From positions 1 through 26,265 of the forward strand of contig JAEZUC010000106.1 in the NCBI GenBank assembly GCA_023443515.1: a stretch of 26,265 bases of DNA. Direction: 5' to 3'. Below are positions 23,222 through 26,265 of this stretch, piece after piece; the first letter of the stretch is position 1, and each line of letters begins with the position of its first letter. A program made the translations under genes and the position numbers. The notes beneath the pieces were generated by a model. The model was given only the letters and a program-made list of their open reading frames with translations, had not been told where the DNA came from and ran no database searches. Source of the DNA: Bacillota bacterium (GTDB lineage Bacteria; Bacillota; Clostridia; Acetivibrionales; DSM-1351).

Positions 23222-26077
23222 ATGCAAAAAAACAAGGTACAAAAAAGGTTTATATCATTAATTCTTTCTTTTGTAATTGTGTTATGCAGTATTTTCACTT
23301 TTACAGTATCACCAATGGGAGTTTCTGCTGCAACGCAGGCAGCCTATTATGTATCTCCTGAGGGAAGTGACAGCAACCCCGGGACAATTGATGCACCCTT
23401 TCAGACAATCACAAAGGCCAGGGATGTAGTACGTACTATAAACCAAAATATGACGGGTGACATTTATGTTTATTTAAGAGGTGGAGACTATCGTTTAACA
23501 AGTACTATTAATTTTGGGCCGGAGGATTCAGGAACAAACGGATTCAGGATATTTTACCAGGCATATCAGGGTGAAAAACCTGTTTTAAACGGTTCAACAA
23601 AGGTTACAGGGTGGACGCAATACAATGGCAATATATATAAGGCTTCCTTGAACCGCAGTACTAAATTGAGGTACCTTTTTGTAAATGATAAGAGAGCTCA
23701 GATGACCAAAAAAACCGTTAAAGCCCAAGGCGGATATGGAACTTATACTGTTACAAAAGGACAGGCCAGCTGGGCATGGACAAGTGGCAGCAATAGTGAC
23801 GGAGTAAAGTATAATGCGTCCGATGTACCTGAAATAACAAGTAATAAGGATGACCTTGAAATAGTGAACGGTTCCACTTGGAATGAAAATATTGTTTGTA
23901 CAAGGGATGTTATTACTTCCGGCTCTTCCAGAGTACTTCTTTTACAACAGCCCTATGGAGCAATAGCTCAGCTACCCGGCTGGGGTGCAGCTTTCACCAC
24001 TACCAGTACCCATACAATTTACAATGCATTTGAGTTTTTAAATACTCCGGGGCAATTCTATTTTAACAAGACTACAAAAACTCTTTATTATTATGCTCGC
24101 CAAGGTGAGAACATGACAACGGCAGATGTTGAGGCCCCTGTTTTAGAGAAGCTCATAGACATCTCAGGGAAGTCAAATACAAACAGAGTCAAAAATATAA
24201 CCTTCCAGGGCATTACCTTTGCAAATACGGACTGGAACCTTATTAAAGTCGGAGATTCATACGGCAGAACAACTTGCCAGAGTGCAGACGGATTTATAGC
24301 ATATTATAACGGTAATTGGCATGACACCAAATACACTCTTCTGGATACATATCCGGGTATGATAAACGTAAGCAGCAGTGATTCAATCAACTTTACGGGA
24401 AATGTTATAAAGCACAGTGCTGCCGACGGAATTACCATGGTAAACGATGTTATAAATTCAAATCTCATAGGTAACTACATTTACGACATCACATCAAGTG
24501 GTATCACGGTAGGCCATCCACAACATGTATATTTAGGAGACGGTGGGGAACACCAGAAGTATGCACCGGGTGTAGAAGGTATTTGTACCAATGTTGTAAT
24601 AAACAACAATATGCTTTGGGATTGCAGTACTGCTCCCGGATTCGGGGGATGCGCAGGTGTAACGGCATTCTTTGTAAACAAGCTCAAAGTTACGAATAAC
24701 ACAGTTCACACCACAGGCTATAATGGTATCACACTGGGGTGGGGCTGGTGTAATTTCCTCGACTCAAATACCTGTAAGGACAACGTAATAAATAATAACC
24801 GTATATACAATGCATTAAACAGGCTCCATGACAGCGGAGCAATATATACAATAGGGCAAATGCCTTATACGACTATAAACGAAAATTATGTCAAGGGCAT
24901 TCCCGATAATTCAACGGGGCCTACTTACGGTTTACATAATGATGAGGGAAGCGCTTATATAACTGAGAATGATAATGTACTTGATATTAGTCCGGGGGTA
25001 ACATACACAATCAACTGTGAGGATTTCGGACAAAAACACGATTTAACAATATTGAGAACCTATGCGACGGTTAATAAAATGGGTAAAAACCCACCAAGCA
25101 GTACAATAGATACACCTGTTGCAGTCCCCGACAATGTATGGCCTTTGGCTCAGTACAATATAGCTTTGAACGCCGGAGTTCAGGAAGCATACAGGAGCAT
25201 ACTTCCAAGTAATCTGTTCCCTGTTCAGGACTATGTATTCCCTGCAAGCTGTGCCACAAAATGTGGAGCTGATTTAAACATTAGAAGCAGCGGTAACGCA
25301 GCGAATACAGTATGGTTTGCTCCCGCCGGGACAACAAAATTTGTTGTTGGGCCAACTATGACCAAAGCGTCAGGAACTGCTACGTCAATTGTAACACCTG
25401 AAACAGCAGGTAACTATAAATTGTTTGTAGTAGATGCTTCAGGAGCTAAAATAGGCGAGTCGGATGCACTGCTGAGAGTGAGCGGTTCAGCTTCTCAGAT
25501 TGAAGCTGAGAGTTTTTCATCACAATCGGGAATTCAAACTGAAAACTGTAGCGAAGGCGGACTGGACGTTGGATATATTGAGAATGGAGATTATACAGTT
25601 TATAACAATTTTGATTTCAAAAACGGTGTTACGGGTTTCAAGGCCAGAGTAGCCAGCGGTGCCAGCGGAGGAAATATTGAAATCAGGCTGGACAGTATTA
25701 CAGGGCCTTTAGTAGGAACGTGTCCGGTAACGAATACAGGAGGCTGGCAGACCTGGGCTGACGCTGAATGCAATATAAGCGGTGCCAGCGGAATACACAA
25801 TTTATATCTTAAATACACCGGGGGTAGCGGATACATATTCAACGTTAACTGGTTTCAGTTTACAGGCGGGAGCACACCTCCCGTACTTACAGGAGATGTC
25901 AATGGAGATGGAAGTGTTGATGCGACAGACTATGCCATGATGAAAAAGTACCTTCTGGACTTAATTAATGATTTTCCAGTAGAAAATGACCTTGAAGCGG
26001 GTGATATGAATAAGGATGGCGTTATCGATGCAATTGATTTGGCCCTGCTAAAGAAAAACCTGCTAAGCGGTATTTAG
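23222..26077 (+). CDS. Secreted cellulosomal beta-helix enzyme (GH141-like) with CBM6 and type I dockerin
   Basis: A 951-residue exported protein. The ATG at 23222 follows GGAGG by six bases. The in-frame ATG at 23207 lies upstream of that site and is rejected. The signal peptide spans about residues 1-37 (KKxxKR-rich start, hydrophobic core, VSAA). Residues about 40-640 form a right-handed parallel beta-helix, starting with YYVSPEGSDSNPGTIDAPF and ARDVV and including repeated NNNMLWD, TNNTVH and NNNRIYN turns. The N-terminal pattern, with VLNGSTKVTGW and RYLFVNDKRA, resembles GH141, a family with xylanase and alpha-L-fucosidase members. Residues about 675-757 look like an Ig-type linker, 760-885 is a CBM6, and 892-950 is a dockerin with two calcium-binding repeats starting at D892 and D928. 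The dockerin anchors it to a scaffoldin cohesin outside the cell. Activity is inferred only, and a polysaccharide lyase-type fold is the alternative. Confidence 0.9.
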   Translation: MQKNKVQKRFISLILSFVIVLCSIFTFTVSPMGVSAATQAAYYVSPEGSDSNPGTIDAPFQTITKARDVVRTINQNMTGDIYVYLRGGDYRLTSTINFGPEDSGTNGFRIFYQAYQGEKPVLNGSTKVTGWTQYNGNIYKASLNRSTKLRYLFVNDKRAQMTKKTVKAQGGYGTYTVTKGQASWAWTSGSNSDGVKYNASDVPEITSNKDDLEIVNGSTWNENIVCTRDVITSGSSRVLLLQQPYGAIAQLPGWGAAFTTTSTHTIYNAFEFLNTPGQFYFNKTTKTLYYYARQGENMTTADVEAPVLEKLIDISGKSNTNRVKNITFQGITFANTDWNLIKVGDSYGRTTCQSADGFIAYYNGNWHDTKYTLLDTYPGMINVSSSDSINFTGNVIKHSAADGITMVNDVINSNLIGNYIYDITSSGITVGHPQHVYLGDGGEHQKYAPGVEGICTNVVINNNMLWDCSTAPGFGGCAGVTAFFVNKLKVTNNTVHTTGYNGITLGWGWCNFLDSNTCKDNVINNNRIYNALNRLHDSGAIYTIGQMPYTTINENYVKGIPDNSTGPTYGLHNDEGSAYITENDNVLDISPGVTYTINCEDFGQKHDLTILRTYATVNKMGKNPPSSTIDTPVAVPDNVWPLAQYNIALNAGVQEAYRSILPSNLFPVQDYVFPASCATKCGADLNIRSSGNAANTVWFAPAGTTKFVVGPTMTKASGTATSIVTPETAGNYKLFVVDASGAKIGESDALLRVSGSASQIEAESFSSQSGIQTENCSEGGLDVGYIENGDYTVYNNFDFKNGVTGFKARVASGASGGNIEIRLDSITGPLVGTCPVTNTGGWQTWADAECNISGASGIHNLYLKYTGGSGYIFNVNWFQFTGGSTPPVLTGDVNGDGSVDATDYAMMKKYLLDLINDFPVENDLEAGDMNKDGVIDAIDLALLKKNLLSGI

Positions 26078-26099
26078 AAAATATCAAAGTGTAAATTCT

Positions 26100-26138
26100 A
26101 ATAGGCTGTTGCTAAATTTTGCAAAAGCCTATTTTTTT
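26100..26138 (+). terminator. Terminator of the dockerin enzyme gene
   Basis: AATAGGCT (26100-26107) pairs with AGCCTATT, and TTGC pairs with GCAA above a single mismatch. A T-run follows at 26132-26138. It lies 23 bases past the stop codon. Confidence 0.88.
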
Positions 26139-26143
26139 ATCCA

Positions 26144-26265
26144 GTGCGTCCAGCGAAGCTGGAGCACACTTGCCAGTGTAAGTCTGGCACGGGTAATTAC
26201 CAAGAAGCCCGTTAGCTAATCCCGGTGCGTATCAGTAATGGTATGTGCTAAGCGGGAGGATAAAG
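26144..26265 (+). mobile_element. Possible 5' end of a group II intron, cut by the window edge
   Basis: The segment starts with GTGCG, the conserved group II intron 5' end, directly followed by a CCAGC-GAA-GCTGG hairpin, as in domain I of known bacterial introns. More stems follow: TGCCAG with CTGGCA, CGGG with CCCG enclosing GGTAATTACC, and GCGTAT with TATGTGC. It has higher GC content than its surroundings and no open reading frame. It sits just after a terminator T-run, a common insertion site for bacterial class C introns. The rest of the element is outside the window. Another structured element RNA (for example of HEARO/omega-RNA type) cannot be excluded. Confidence 0.45.

Noticed and set aside
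1..26265. CRISPR array, tRNA or rRNA genes, tandem repeats, transposase
   Set aside because: I saw no regularly spaced direct repeats, no tRNA-like cloverleaf, no rRNA signature and no transposase motif. Only the right-edge element looks mobile.

Overview
The window looks like chromosomal DNA of a mesophilic cellulosome-forming clostridium close to Ruminiclostridium (Clostridium) cellulolyticum. The evidence is AT-rich sequence with AGGAGG-type ribosome sites, a secreted enzyme with a C-terminal type I dockerin (3' end), and a 292-residue epimerase that, from memory, is nearly the D-psicose 3-epimerase described from C. cellulolyticum H10, with metal ligands at the same residue numbers (E150, D183, H209, E244). 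No database search was possible, so the species is an inference.

Region 1 (1-2950) is a small unrelated block. It holds a PadR regulator fused to a DUF4180 domain (minus strand) whose promoter sits in a perfect 13-bp inverted repeat, a divergent DUF4256 protein, and a protein I do not firmly recognise. A large hairpin covers the convergent junction at 2914-2987.

Region 2 (3012-22878) is the core: a sugar or polyol catabolic locus of 16 genes. A divergent centre at about 6732-7207 separates a minus-strand operon (two FAD-dependent oxidoreductases and the ketohexose 3-epimerase) from a plus-strand YesN/YesM-type response regulator and sensor kinase. After a hairpin and a regulated-looking promoter comes a second plus-strand operon. 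It encodes two LplB/YtcP-type ABC permeases, a solute-binding lipoprotein, three more FAD oxidoreductases, three zinc-dependent medium-chain alcohol/polyol dehydrogenases and a PfkB-family sugar kinase, closed by a strong terminator. No ABC ATPase is encoded, so a shared MsmX/MsmK-like ATPase is presumably supplied from elsewhere. The simplest model is sensing of an extracellular ligand by the kinase, import of a sugar, polyol or glycoside, cytoplasmic oxidation by flavin and NAD(P) enzymes, C3 epimerisation of a ketose to fructose, and phosphorylation to fructose 6-phosphate. The substrate and the roles of five paralogous FAD enzymes are not known to me. This is the best candidate here for an undescribed pathway.

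Region 3 (22879-26265) has its own promoter and encodes a secreted cellulosomal enzyme: a right-handed beta-helix (GH141-like by pattern), CBM6 and dockerin. A terminator follows, and the last 122 bases are densely structured RNA-like sequence that may be the 5' end of a group II intron cut by the window edge.
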